DNA of 64,000 bases from Daphnia carinata (taxonomy: Eukaryota; Arthropoda; Branchiopoda; Diplostraca; Daphniidae): contig NC_081336.1 of the NCBI RefSeq assembly GCF_022539665.2, positions 5,934,278 through 5,998,277 of the forward strand, written 5' to 3'. Under the pieces are notes generated by a model. It was not told the DNA's origin and did not search any database. It was given only the letters and a program-made list of their open reading frames with translations. Positions 21,600 through 31,900 of this stretch are shown here, piece by piece (the stretch's first letter is position 1; each line of letters starts with the position of its first letter). A program made the position numbers and the translations under genes.

Positions 21600-21745
21600 T
21601 GTTAAACAAAAAGACGCGTTGACTCTTTCACTTTTCTTTATTCTTTATCACACACACACATATATTGCTGTGTTGCCAAAAACGTAATTTTAAAAAAATT
21701 TCTGGATAAAGATAGAAGCGGCAACGTTTGTATTAATTTTTAACA
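21600..21745 (-). repeat. Copia 5' LTR with about 79-bp deletion (146 bp)
   Basis: Matches 17192-17415 end to end except for one missing block between two CATAT words and one extra T. As the 5' LTR of this minus-strand element it would carry the promoter. Confidence 0.92.
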
Positions 21746-22405
21746 GTATTAACCTTCCCTTGTTTTTTTTAGTGCATCATATCACCTAATATTTAATTTC
21801 AATATTTATGAAAATATTACAGGTACTTTGAGGCTCATTTAATTTGAGTCAGCTTCGCATATGGATTCTTCGCGCGATGATGCCATAACGACTCATAACG
21901 ATTTCGAAATGGTTCGTCAGTTGTGCCTTCGCGGCCTTATATTAGAACTTCTTCAAGGTAATGATATTAAGGTGTTTCCTGCGTTATGGCATTCTAACAA
22001 GATTTTTATTCTTTTCAAAATTTTTCTAGATAGACTTCCATAAAGATGAAGTAAGAGCTTTAGGAAGCGAACTGGGTCTGTCTGAAGAATTACTGGAACG
22101 TCACCCGTTTCCAGGTCCCGCAATTGTCAATTCATATCATTTTTCATTTCGAATATTTATTGTTAAATAAATTTATGTATACATTCGGCGAATAAACATT
22201 AGCTGAAAATCTTTGTGTTATTTTTGTTTATTTTAAATTGAGGGCTACCATAATTATTTTAAATATTTCGAAATAAAAGGGGTGGATAGGAGGGTTTCTG
22301 GAAGGTAATGGGTGCATTTTTAATTTCAAATAAAAATTATTCCAATTTCGCCAATTATGCCAATTTCGATGGTATTTTCTAACGATTTTCGTCAAAGCAA
22401 CTTAC

Positions 22406-22437
22406 CGAAAATCGTCGGAAAAAAACGACGATTTTCG
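22406..22437. repeat. Perfect 12-bp hairpin
   Basis: CGAAAATCGTCG and its exact reverse complement CGACGATTTTCG are separated by 8 bp. Related words (GATTTTCGTC) recur on both sides between 22380 and 22470, suggesting the core of a small foldback/MITE-type repeat. Confidence 0.7.
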
Positions 22438-23162
22438 TTTTCGGAAACGTACCGTCGATTTTCGTCGGTTAAAGCATGCGTCCCTTGTCCACCGCTTTCA
22501 GACCATTTTTCCGTACGAAAACCGTTAACTAAAACTAACAGTGCACATTTGGCATCTTTAACACTCATCCCTAGGAAAGAAGTGATGTAAAATATGATAC
22601 ATGATTTGAATTTATGGGGTATTAATGTACCATTCGTCTATCGAGCATTCCATATTGCACAGGTGTTCGGGAAGAATCACGATTGTACAAATTTTGTGCT
22701 ACAACTTGCATATGGGCTTGCTTTTGTTTTTGCTGAGGGCTCGCAATTCCAAAGCTTACTTTGGCTCTACAGTTGTAAGAACAAGTTAGATATATATCGA
22801 GTTTTTCCTGATCTCAAATACAACTTCTAGTTCAAAATTTTATGGAAACTAAAGGTGGTTGAAAATTTGTAACTTACATCTTCCTGATAACATCAGTTTC
22901 CCGATACTGTTCTTTAACCATAATGTAGCTTTATATCTTAATTATCGTTCCTATTCAAAATTTCTTTGGCTAGAAAAAGCACGTGGTCCATCAAAACGAA
23001 AGAAACATAAGGGGAGTTCAGCTGACGATTTTGGTAGCTTTAAATGCGACTGGCGTATCTGTACCAGCTTCACGGATTGCCTAGCAATCCCTTACGCACG
23101 AGTGATTATTGTTTTTCCTGTTTTTTGAGTTGATATTTTTTAGGAAGGGAAGGTTTATTGGG

Positions 23163-23230
23163 GGTGGTGAGAATCGAACACGAGCTAACTAACTATCAAG
23201 GTATGACGATAGCCACTGTGCCAGGACCGC
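23163..23230 (-). other. tRNA-like module
   Basis: On the minus strand GGTCCTGGCACAGTGGC resembles an A-box region, and GTGTTCGATTCTCACCACC contains the B box GTTCGATTC. Stem pairing is incomplete. Pseudo-tRNA or SINE head. Confidence 0.4.
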
Positions 23231-24217
23231 ACATATAGCTGACGAGCTGAAAGGTTTTGACCTGGTTTTGACTGATCTTCAGTGGTATCCTGCGTTACCG
23301 GTATTACTTGAAACAAAAAAAAACTACTTCTCCTTAGAAATAGTCCTATTCCATTTACCTTGTTCCAAGGGGAACGATGAGCCTCCAATCCGGTAGGCAA
23401 TGTATTGCGTAAGAGCGTCGGATTATATCCATTTCTCTTTTTTAAAAACCGATGGCGTTTACTCATTATTTAAATGGTTTTTGTTTTTTTTCAACAACTT
23501 TTGGAGTCTAAAGCCTCCAATTTTTTCTAAAAATATAGAATCCTAATTCCTGTTAGTTCAAATTTTTTAAACGAAATCTCTTGCATACTTTAAGTGGTAG
23601 AATTTTTGTTTCAATTGCCGCGTGTTCCAATTGCGCCCTACCTCCCCTATATCAAATGTATGGCAGCAGCCCACGGCAGCCGCAGAATTATATACGCAAA
23701 GGCACGTGATTATCATCGACATAAATCATCATACACATAAACCAAGGCACACGGTTATAATGCACATACAATAAATTAAAGAAACATGAAGGACGACACG
23801 GTGAAATTATTTCAAAACAATAAACGTATTGTTTTCGCTTTTCTTCGTTCTTCCTTCAGTCGGCCGTTATTTCCGTTTTTAGGTCGGAACTTGACAGTTC
23901 CAGTCGAAACCATTGCTTAAAAGAGAAAGAAAGAAAACAGCCAAACAACCGAGAACACGTGATGCAGAAGAAACAATCAAATTTTCACTGGTGCGCTGCG
24001 GGAAGTGTGTTTGTTATAGAGATAAGAGCTGCCTGAATGATAATCAATCATTCGGGACGTTCGAAACAAGTGAAAGACACTCGAACTCGGTGTAGCACTC
24101 GCCAAAGGTATTTTTCAAAAAAATACCGACTGCTCTATCCCCTCCCCCCCCCCCCCTCCAAGACGAAGTACAAAATGATACAATTCACTGTGTCTCTATA
24201 GCCGAGTGTTTACGCAT

Positions 24218-24759
24218 TCACTTATTGATCAAAGTTTTAATTTTTGTGACGCAACGATCAACGAATTTGGCCGATCTGGTAGGTATGGTAGGCTCCGGGG
24301 ATTCATCATCTCCCATTGTTGATCGTCGAGGAGTTTTTCGCGCTCCAGCCGCCTGGTTGATGGCCGCTACAATGGTCTGAGCCGCTTTGGATTTGTTTCT
24401 GACCACTAGTGCACGATCCCACGAACCCGAAAGATTTGCGAACCGTAAGTGAACCAAACGAAAAACAGAGAAAAAAAAACAAATGAAAAGGGGTGTCGTG
24501 TAAAAAATACTGAAAAAGCCAGAAATAAAACAAAAGTCAAAAGAATGGACGAAGACCAGAGAAAGAGAAGCCGTGACGCACATGATAGATACCTGTGAAG
24601 AGCTACCGGATTAACTACCGATATAGCTCCTCCGCCACCGACACCATTGAAGAATCCATTAGCCCTGACGCCGCCCATTTCTTTGTCGGACGAATACGAG
24701 CCTTTGCCGCTCTCATTGCTTCCTTGCTTTTGGTATGTGGGGGGCACGGGCTGCACCAT
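24218..24759 (-). CDS. Hypothetical two-exon protein
   Basis: The ATG at 24759-24757 begins a glycine/serine-rich exon (GSYSSDKEMGGVRANGFFNG) that runs to a donor CACAG|GTATCT near 24592. A T-rich intron ends at GTGGTCAG, and the second exon (NKSKAAQTIVAAINQAAG... KFVDRCVTKIKTLINK) stops at TGA 24218-24220. The intron joins in phase, giving about 112 residues. I do not recognise the family. Its 5' side faces ANAPC15, so the two may share a promoter. The start is uncertain because an upstream exon could exist to the right. Confidence 0.45.
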
Positions 24760-25088
24760 TCATTATATTTGCATTATATTTGCATTCATTATATTTGCTG
24801 CAGTACAAAATGGAAAGTTAATAGTTAATAGTAATAATAGTTAAGTCTGGTAAGTCGAATATAACAAAATAATTATTGTATAGTTATATTTTAATCAAAT
24901 AAAATTCTTAATTTAAAAAATTATATATTTATATGGTTAGAATGCGTAAAGTTGTATTTAAAAAATTAAATAGAAATCTGGCCGCTAGATGGCCATAGCT
25001 GTAAAAAAGAAAAAAAAAGGCCGAAATTTTTTTTTTTTGGTAAAACGGATTGCCATATAAACCCAATTTTCGCCTTTTATACTGACAG

Positions 25089-25732
25089 ATGGCTTTTTCG
25101 TTCTTTCCAAATCTTGTGCCTCGAAATGCCAGTCCGTCGTGGTTTCAAGCAGATAAACCAAGTAAACAATGACAAACTATTTAAAAATAGAATTTAAAAA
25201 GCTGGGAATCATTCCAGTTTTAATGTTTCCTTGTTAATAGTTGATGAGGAAAACGAATTGACCCAGTTGGAGCAAGAACACCAAATGTGGGTATGGATGC
25301 TTTTCCCTTTGTATTTCGTGATAGTCATGAAATTGCCTTCAGATCTGTACATGTGGTTGGTGAACTTCGTTTTATAATTGTTTTTCTTTATTATGTTAAA
25401 ATACCATGCAGCTGAACTCAGTAGCTACGAAGAACAATGATATGTTGCCTATTGGAAAGACTTCGTCAGAGGTTTCTCTTTTTTATAATCAATTTGTCAT
25501 ATTCTTCTTTTGTTTTTAGTCTTATATTTGTTTTTATTTTTGGCATGTACAGCCTGTAGAAGAAGATGAAGATGAAGAAGATGAGGAGGAACATGAAGAT
25601 GATGACAGCGAAAGTCGTGAAGCAGAAGACAGTGATATAGACTCCTTTACTGCCAATGGGCCAAACTTTAATCGTGACCTTGGTGAAGGTCCACCTAGAC
25701 TTGCCAACCTTACTATGGATCTAAGTGAATAA
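25089..25732 (+). CDS. ANAPC15: Anaphase-promoting complex subunit 15
   Basis: Four exons, 25089-25161, 25241-25290, 25412-25471 and 25553-25732, all with GT/AG borders and matching phases, encode 120 residues; human APC15 has 121. The start MAFSFFPNLVPRNASPSWF matches the conserved FP-LVPR-SWF N-terminus. The middle has LTQLEQEHQMWLNSV and MLPIGKTSSE, the hallmark IGK motif. The C-terminus is a long acidic tail (EEDEDEEDEEEHEDDD). APC15 is a small subunit of the APC/C ubiquitin ligase that promotes turnover of Cdc20 in the mitotic checkpoint complex. AATAAA overlaps the stop codon, but the true polyadenylation site is not clear. The gene looks intact and functional. Confidence 0.93.
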
Positions 25733-25739
25733 AAAGTCA

Positions 25740-28700
25740 AGCAAAGTGCATTAGAGTTGCATGTTTCATTAAAATTAAATGGTCAATTAGAAAGCAAGCT
25801 GTCCAAATGACTCCATTTCAATTAAAGAATGGGGAACTGTTTGAAAGTTTAAAAAAAACTGTCACTGTTTAAGTGAAAATATGCAATTACAGTGGGAAAT
25901 AGTCTTGTCAAATAATATCTTTCGTTTCTTTAAAACTTTAATAACAATAATAACAAATCGTAATAACAATTATCTCTAAGTTTAAAATGATTTACGGAGA
26001 AACGCTGCTTAACTCGAGTTTTTCTTCTTGATTGTATGAGTTTCATCTAGTTATAAGCAGGTATTTAACGTAAGGAAAGGAAACTTTTTTGCTGTCTTGT
26101 ATTTCTTTCTTAACGCCGTTTCGGATCATTTTGATACAACCACTGAAGCGATTTGCTTGACGATTTGGTTCGTGTTTTCTTTGTTATTGCAGCAAAAGGT
26201 TACGATCGAGTTCATGTTTATTCACACTAACTAATATTTTTCGTGTTCTTGTTTGGGTACGAATCACCAGTAGGACTGTTATTTTAAATGTTGGGAAGAG
26301 TAAACGCTGCACCCATGTACACACGTATTTGACATGAAAACACCGTTGAAGCTTGATAACCGAATTGGAATTTATAAAACAAAACGAAAGATCTTCAAGA
26401 AACAAATACTGTAAAAAAAACCGCCTATAAAGTAAACATGCCTCTAACCGCAAAAGAGGATTACAAAAGGGAGAAAAAAAAATCCGAAAACAGCTCACAT
26501 TTTTCACTGGATTCCTTTGGGGTGGTATGCGCATATTATAAGCCGTAGCTACAGTTTTACAAAATGGATCATAAATTTTTCTCGCTTTCGTTTGCCATCC
26601 AAATTCTGCTGAGATAAAAGAAGAACACATCCCATTTGTCAAACTCAAGTCATAATAAGACTTGTATTAAATTTCGGAACATAATAACCTTTGTTAGTTT
26701 TTCTAACGTTATTTTCGGCTTCATTTGTAAGTCTTGCTTTATCAAAGCTAGGGAAATAAATGTGAAACTGTTAACCACTGGAGGTAATTACTTTCTGGGA
26801 TGGAGCTCTTTGGGGTACGGGGTCTCTTGGTTTTTCCCCCACACGACGCAGGGTTTCCGTTCAGGCTGCACATCCGGGATTCACACGTCGAGTACGAGTA
26901 ATCGACAGCATACATAAGCATAATCGATCGATTATTACCAGTGCGATAGGGTGATCCCGAATACGACCTGTTTTCCAAGGTATCTAGAGCCTATTGAACG
27001 AATACAACCACATTTTGAAAATGGTAGTTTAAGTTAAATTCAAAAGAGAGAGCCTGATGCCCTACCAGTGAGTTTACCCCGTAAAGGTTAACCAGAGTTA
27101 AATTAGCTATTAAATCTTGATGACACAACCGGAGTGAAATTATTGGTGGACCGAACACAGGTCTACATCCCTTCTGTCCACACAGATGGCATTAGCGATC
27201 GATGCCGAGCTAATGGGAGAGCTTTTTGCCCGAAGAGAGAACCGGCCGAAAGAGGCCGAAAGAGACTGAACTTTACAGTTGAGTTCAGTTCGTGAATCAC
27301 ATAGGGGAAATGGCAGGCGGGGATTGTACTAAAATTCAGGTGTTGCTGTCATTGGTGATGCTGAATGTTGTAATAATCATTTGCTATATGTTTTTAGGCT
27401 TATTCGAGTAACAAAATGCCTATTATTTTTCAAATAATTTTATTATTTTCGGTTATCTTTTAATTTACCAAAATGCGTTTCTTTTTTTTTCGTTAGCGCA
27501 GCTCAATACTTATTGCAATAGTTACGATTGTCGTGCCAGTATGTTTGGTTTTTGCACAAGCCTCAGAGCAGAGACTACAATTATAAATATTACATTTTAA
27601 TATTAAAATTAGCATTATTGGTGTTAAGAGAATATAATAGTTATATTAAGAAAAAGAAAAACGAAAACATTGCCTAAACGAAGAGCCGAAATTCTTCAAT
27701 TTTCCGTTGTTTCCCCTCCTCCAGGCAACATATGAAATTTAAATAATTATTATCGAGAAAACTATACGCTTAAATTCATAAATTTAGATAAAAGGAAAAT
27801 ACCTTTATGAGAACTATCCGCTTTTATAAAAATTTTGGAAAAATTTTCATTGGCAAAATTTTTTTCATTTTCTTTTACTTGACGCCCTCTATCCGCCTGT
27901 TTTCTACGTTGTGGTGGGCCTATCGGTTTCGCCGGGTATTTTATACCAAACCGAACCGCGTCGTAAGTACGCATCCCGGTAGTAACCGATCGTTCAGTTT
28001 TCGGGTAGGTCCATGGGACAGAAACGAGGTTCATCCAAACGCCACAGTGCCGCATCGAAATTCAAAACACTGCCAAATTGACGTGGTGCTGAGCCTTACT
28101 AGTCTGGCGTTCTGACGAGTGATTAGGGCAGCCGCTGTTTGTTTTTTTTGCTGTTGGAAGGGATATGAAAAATTTGTATTTCACTGGAGACATTGGAGAG
28201 ACGGCCTGGCCATCCGAAAAAAAGGACGCAGCAGGCCGAGCCTTTGCATGATTTGCTACAAAAAGCTATAGATTCGAAATTTTAAAGCACATCAGTTATC
28301 ACAATTTGTTATATCCACTAAACATTACCCGATTCACTCCAGAAAGCTAAGCTTTTTTGAATAATGAAAATAGACATAAAAGAAGAGTACTCTGTACCCT
28401 CTTCAATGACAGAGGTTCCCAAGTAACCCAAGGCCACAACCGATTTCACCTGGTGAATGTGAATGTCTCCACACCTCGTGCTGTAAAGGAAATTTAAAAG
28501 TCAAAATCAAAAGGTGCGGCCTCGTTGATCACGTGGTAAAAATACTGCAGAGGTTTGTGTTAGACAAAACCTCCCATCGGAAAGAAGTCTTCGAACTTTG
28601 CTCGCTTCAGATAGTGGCTATTTTCTTAAATTTCGAAACAAGTGCCATTTCGAATTCGTAGAAATTCGCGAAAACTGTGAATTTTGCAGGAAATATTTCT

Positions 28701-28918
28701 TACAGCACAATCAATGGCGTCGGCAATTGCTACACTGTTATGCTTCACTTGTGTTTGAATAGGTCTAGCGTGAATGTTAATTCATCTTCTGAAGCTTGCG
28801 TAATTTTAGGCTGTCATTCAACCAGGTGCTATACCATAACACGCTGTGAACCTTCAGTTTGAAAGGAGAACAAGGACAGTTCTGTGAATTTCCTGTAAAT
28901 AAGATTAGTTGACGCACA
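25740..28918. other. Intergenic / upstream region of the RhoGEF gene
   Basis: No recognisable protein or RNA. The last several hundred bases should contain the promoter and 5' untranslated region of the large RhoGEF gene. I could not assign a TATA box or initiator with confidence. Confidence 0.45.
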
Positions 28919-31900
28919 ATGGATGTGAACACACCAGAAACTGGCAAGTTAAGACATCGCCTATCAGAAAGAAGAGGATTAGGTTCATTGACACTCAATC
29001 AAGACGGTGTGTCCAAGTTGGAAAGCACCGCCAACTTATGTACGGGAAAGTGGACTCGGTTTGCTGGCGCCGGGATCGATGATGGGGCACGGAATTATCT
29101 TCCCCTGGTGTCAAAAAGGGAGAAAATGTCCTATTTCCGGTCGATGCAACAACATGGCAGCACCGATGTCGTCACTGTCGAGGAGTTGAGTCGCGACTGC
29201 CCTCCTGCTGGCCTTAGCCCTGCTTCATCTCCTAGCTCTAAATATAGAGCATCGCTGCCTGGCTGCAGTCCACGTTGGCCACACACCTACCACCACGGAA
29301 CTATCTTTAGTTTTCCCTCCTTGCCGTCGTCTTCAGTATCGTCGTCCTCCACTTCCTATCGACGGCGACGCCGTTCTCTCTTCTACCCGTTCTCGTCTGT
29401 CGGATTGTTAGCTTGCAGCCGCTACGCGGCCAGTCGCCGTCTATCCACTGTGGTTGAGAAGCCCGTCGGCGATGCTTCCATTCAACTGGCTTATCCAATT
29501 CAAAATTGTGCCTTACTTGTCGGTGATAATACAGTTCTCAATAGGTCACCGTTCGATCTCAGGCCTTTGCCAGACTCCGGATATAAGGACGGCTCATCAG
29601 AGTTTTTAGGTTCACCCTGTTCACTAGGCCTTTCACGAATTGTGCCAGCAGCCACTTTGAACGCCAATCCCTCAACCCCGTCGTTATTGACGCAATTTTC
29701 TCCGCCACCCAACAGTGATAGCAGTTTGACTATTCTTCAACAGTCAGCCTCTTCTGATGATGAAGCACAGCAACATTTAAGTTGGCAACAACAGACAGCA
29801 GCAGCGTCGCTCTACCGCTGCACTAAACATAGTTCTCTTCGCGTAGTCGACCTACCTTCGCACCGCCATCATCAGCAGTCGGCGTACCGTGTGGATAATA
29901 ATAGAACCACTGGTGATTTCTGTACAAATCGGGCTCGGGTCGTATCACTCAACCCCAGCCGGGGGCACACAGATCGAAAAATCTCGTTCATTAACTCGGT
30001 CCGATCACAAACGAAACGAGATTTTTGACGCGGTGGTGGCCAATCGCGAACCTCACTTAGTAGATTCTCCGAGGCTGCCAGGAGCATTGCAAGAGCCCAA
30101 TGTTTTGAGCGTTTGTGCTAACGTGGTTTGGGGGCCACTTCCTTATGTTGACACTTCTACCCAAACACCAATGGATAGAAAGTCTCCGACACCAATGACG
30201 TCTTTATCTTACACGGCGTTAACGTCGTCGCCTCACGACTCAAGCGCTACTTGCGCGCCTGTCGACGGTACGGAAGTGGCCGCGAGTCAATCACCTTCAC
30301 TAACTCCCTCTGCACCCACACAGAAAGCTCAGCATCACGTCAACAGTCAAAACCAGGAGATGGTCTGTGAAACTTACTGCTCCGAAAGCTGCCAAGAGCA
30401 AGACGCAATATGCAGTGACTTCGCACGGCTGCATGGCTCCATCTGCACGTCTACTACGATGGCGAAAGCTACGCCGTTTGCTGACCAAAAGCCTAGGCTG
30501 TTTACGAGAAATACCAGTGGCCGAGCTAGTAGCCAATCTCTTCCCGAGCCAATAAAAAAAACTAAGAAAGATACGCTTTACGTGACGTTAACTGAACCCC
30601 TAAACGAAAAGGTTGTAGATAATATTTCTTTTCCTCATCGACCTGCACGGTCTCGTTCACCTAATACAAGTTCCAGTAATTGTTACAGCGAAGCCGTCAG
30701 AGATCGACGGGCTTATAGTGCAGACCGGCCAATATGTTCTCCATATCCGAATTCTGCAATCGACATCATGGAGAAAGTTGACGAGAGTGGCCCAAGTAGA
30801 GCCGTCACTTATCCTAAAGCCAACATTGGATCAACTAAAGTTGAAAAATTGCGCCAACTAACTCGAAGGCTTCGGCCTTCCTCGTCGTCAACGCACATAA
30901 CCGGGAAAGGCAGGTCTCCCGAGCCTACGCAACTAGCGTCCGCCGAGGAGTCAATCCGACCTCCATTACCTCCAATCCCTGTTGCTCCCCCACGCCAACC
31001 TCGTCTTCGTTCCGAACGGAAAAAATCTTCCCGTTCTAAAAAAGATTCCGCCACATCCACATCCGACCTTGTCCTTCCAGGAAGATCTAACGCATCAGCA
31101 CAAAATACAACAGAGGCTGATTTTTCTTACCCTAAAAACGAGAACTTCTTGGAGAACGGCGATACGACAGGCGTAAGCATTGTTCCAGACGCCACGCCGG
31201 CATCAGAAGGATCTCTGTCTGCAGAAGTGCCAGTTTTGCCGACAACTGAAGTACGCTACCAGCCTCACGAAAATCTCTTTGCGGACAACTCAGGCAAATC
31301 CAGTAACAACCAACCGATTCCAAATAATGATGATTTTTTCGACGAAGTCCATCTCACCCTATCCAAATTGAATCCTCGAATCATGGTCGGAACATACCAG
31401 CAGCGCACCATCCCATTTCGTAGTGCTTCCTTCTCCCAGATCGACGTCGGTGCGGATGGAACATACAATCGACGACCGAGGACATCTATAACTTTGAAAC
31501 CTGTAACATATAGCATAGGAAGAGACGTAGCCAGCAACTCCAGCTTGCCCTATTCTGGTTCACTTCCTCGCCGGCTGAAAATCAACGAGCGCAATTGCGG
31601 AGAAACATCAAACATCTCCAAATTCCACGTAGCAGAGGACAAGAAAGGCATTTCTACGGTTCCAATTGCGATCTCAAACACAAGTGATTCTGAAACTATT
31701 AAAGACACCACGTGCCAGTCTAGCTCATTTCATACTTTAGTTCACCGTGATTGCTTAACAAAAGACGATGGGACACCTTTTTGTCGCAAGCTTACGGATG
31801 AGTCCACCAAAGAGCTGGAGGAATTGAACAATCTAAATCCTGAGGAGCTCGAGTTGGTGACAAAGAATCAAAAATTGTGCTCCGATACACTACTGAATGG

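Larger units (their letters stand above)
17192..21745 (-). mobile_element. Ty1/copia LTR retrotransposon, nearly intact
   Basis: The element is bounded by LTRs 17192-17415 and 21600-21745, both with TGTTAAA...TTTAACA ends, and by perfect GTATT duplications. Inside, on the minus strand, are a primer site at 21586-21599, one long Gag-Pol frame with one frameshift, and a purine tract (GAGGGAGGG) against the 3' LTR. Apart from one block deletion, the LTRs differ by a single T in the A/T run over the aligned part, so insertion is recent. Order gag, protease, integrase, RT, RNase H defines Ty1/copia. The frameshift in front of RNase H means this copy is probably not autonomous. Confidence 0.95.
17136..22114 (+). 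pseudogene. GMP synthase fragment, split by a copia element
   Basis: Three partial exons survive. The first ends at 17186 (NDLNLTWDNLLLGQ). The second is 21823-21957 (GTLR..., then ESAS, ITTHNDFEMVRQL). The third is 22034-22114 ([23 protein letters not shown]). All introns join in phase. These are diagnostic blocks of the C-terminal half of glutamine-hydrolysing GMP synthase, which converts XMP to GMP. A TAA at 21840-21842 sits where LRPDLIES is expected, frames are disturbed upstream of 17136, and the rest of the enzyme is missing, so this is a truncated pseudogene. The copia insertion occupies the first bases of the intron after 17186. Confidence 0.8.
22115..24200. other. No gene recognised; AT-rich with small repeats
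   Basis: Apart from the hairpin at 22406-22437 and the tRNA-like module at 23163-23230, only short frames without recognisable protein content are present. A C-run lies at about 24143-24157. Confidence 0.5.

Noticed and set aside
26184..26648. 154-codon minus-strand ORF
   Set aside because: No recognisable motif, odd composition and no start or splice context; likely chance.
26930..27000. tRNA-like sequence
   Set aside because: The putative B box departs too far from consensus and no stems form.
27762..28115. Overlapping ORFs on both strands near 28 kb
   Set aside because: They mirror each other over the same bases and show no family features.
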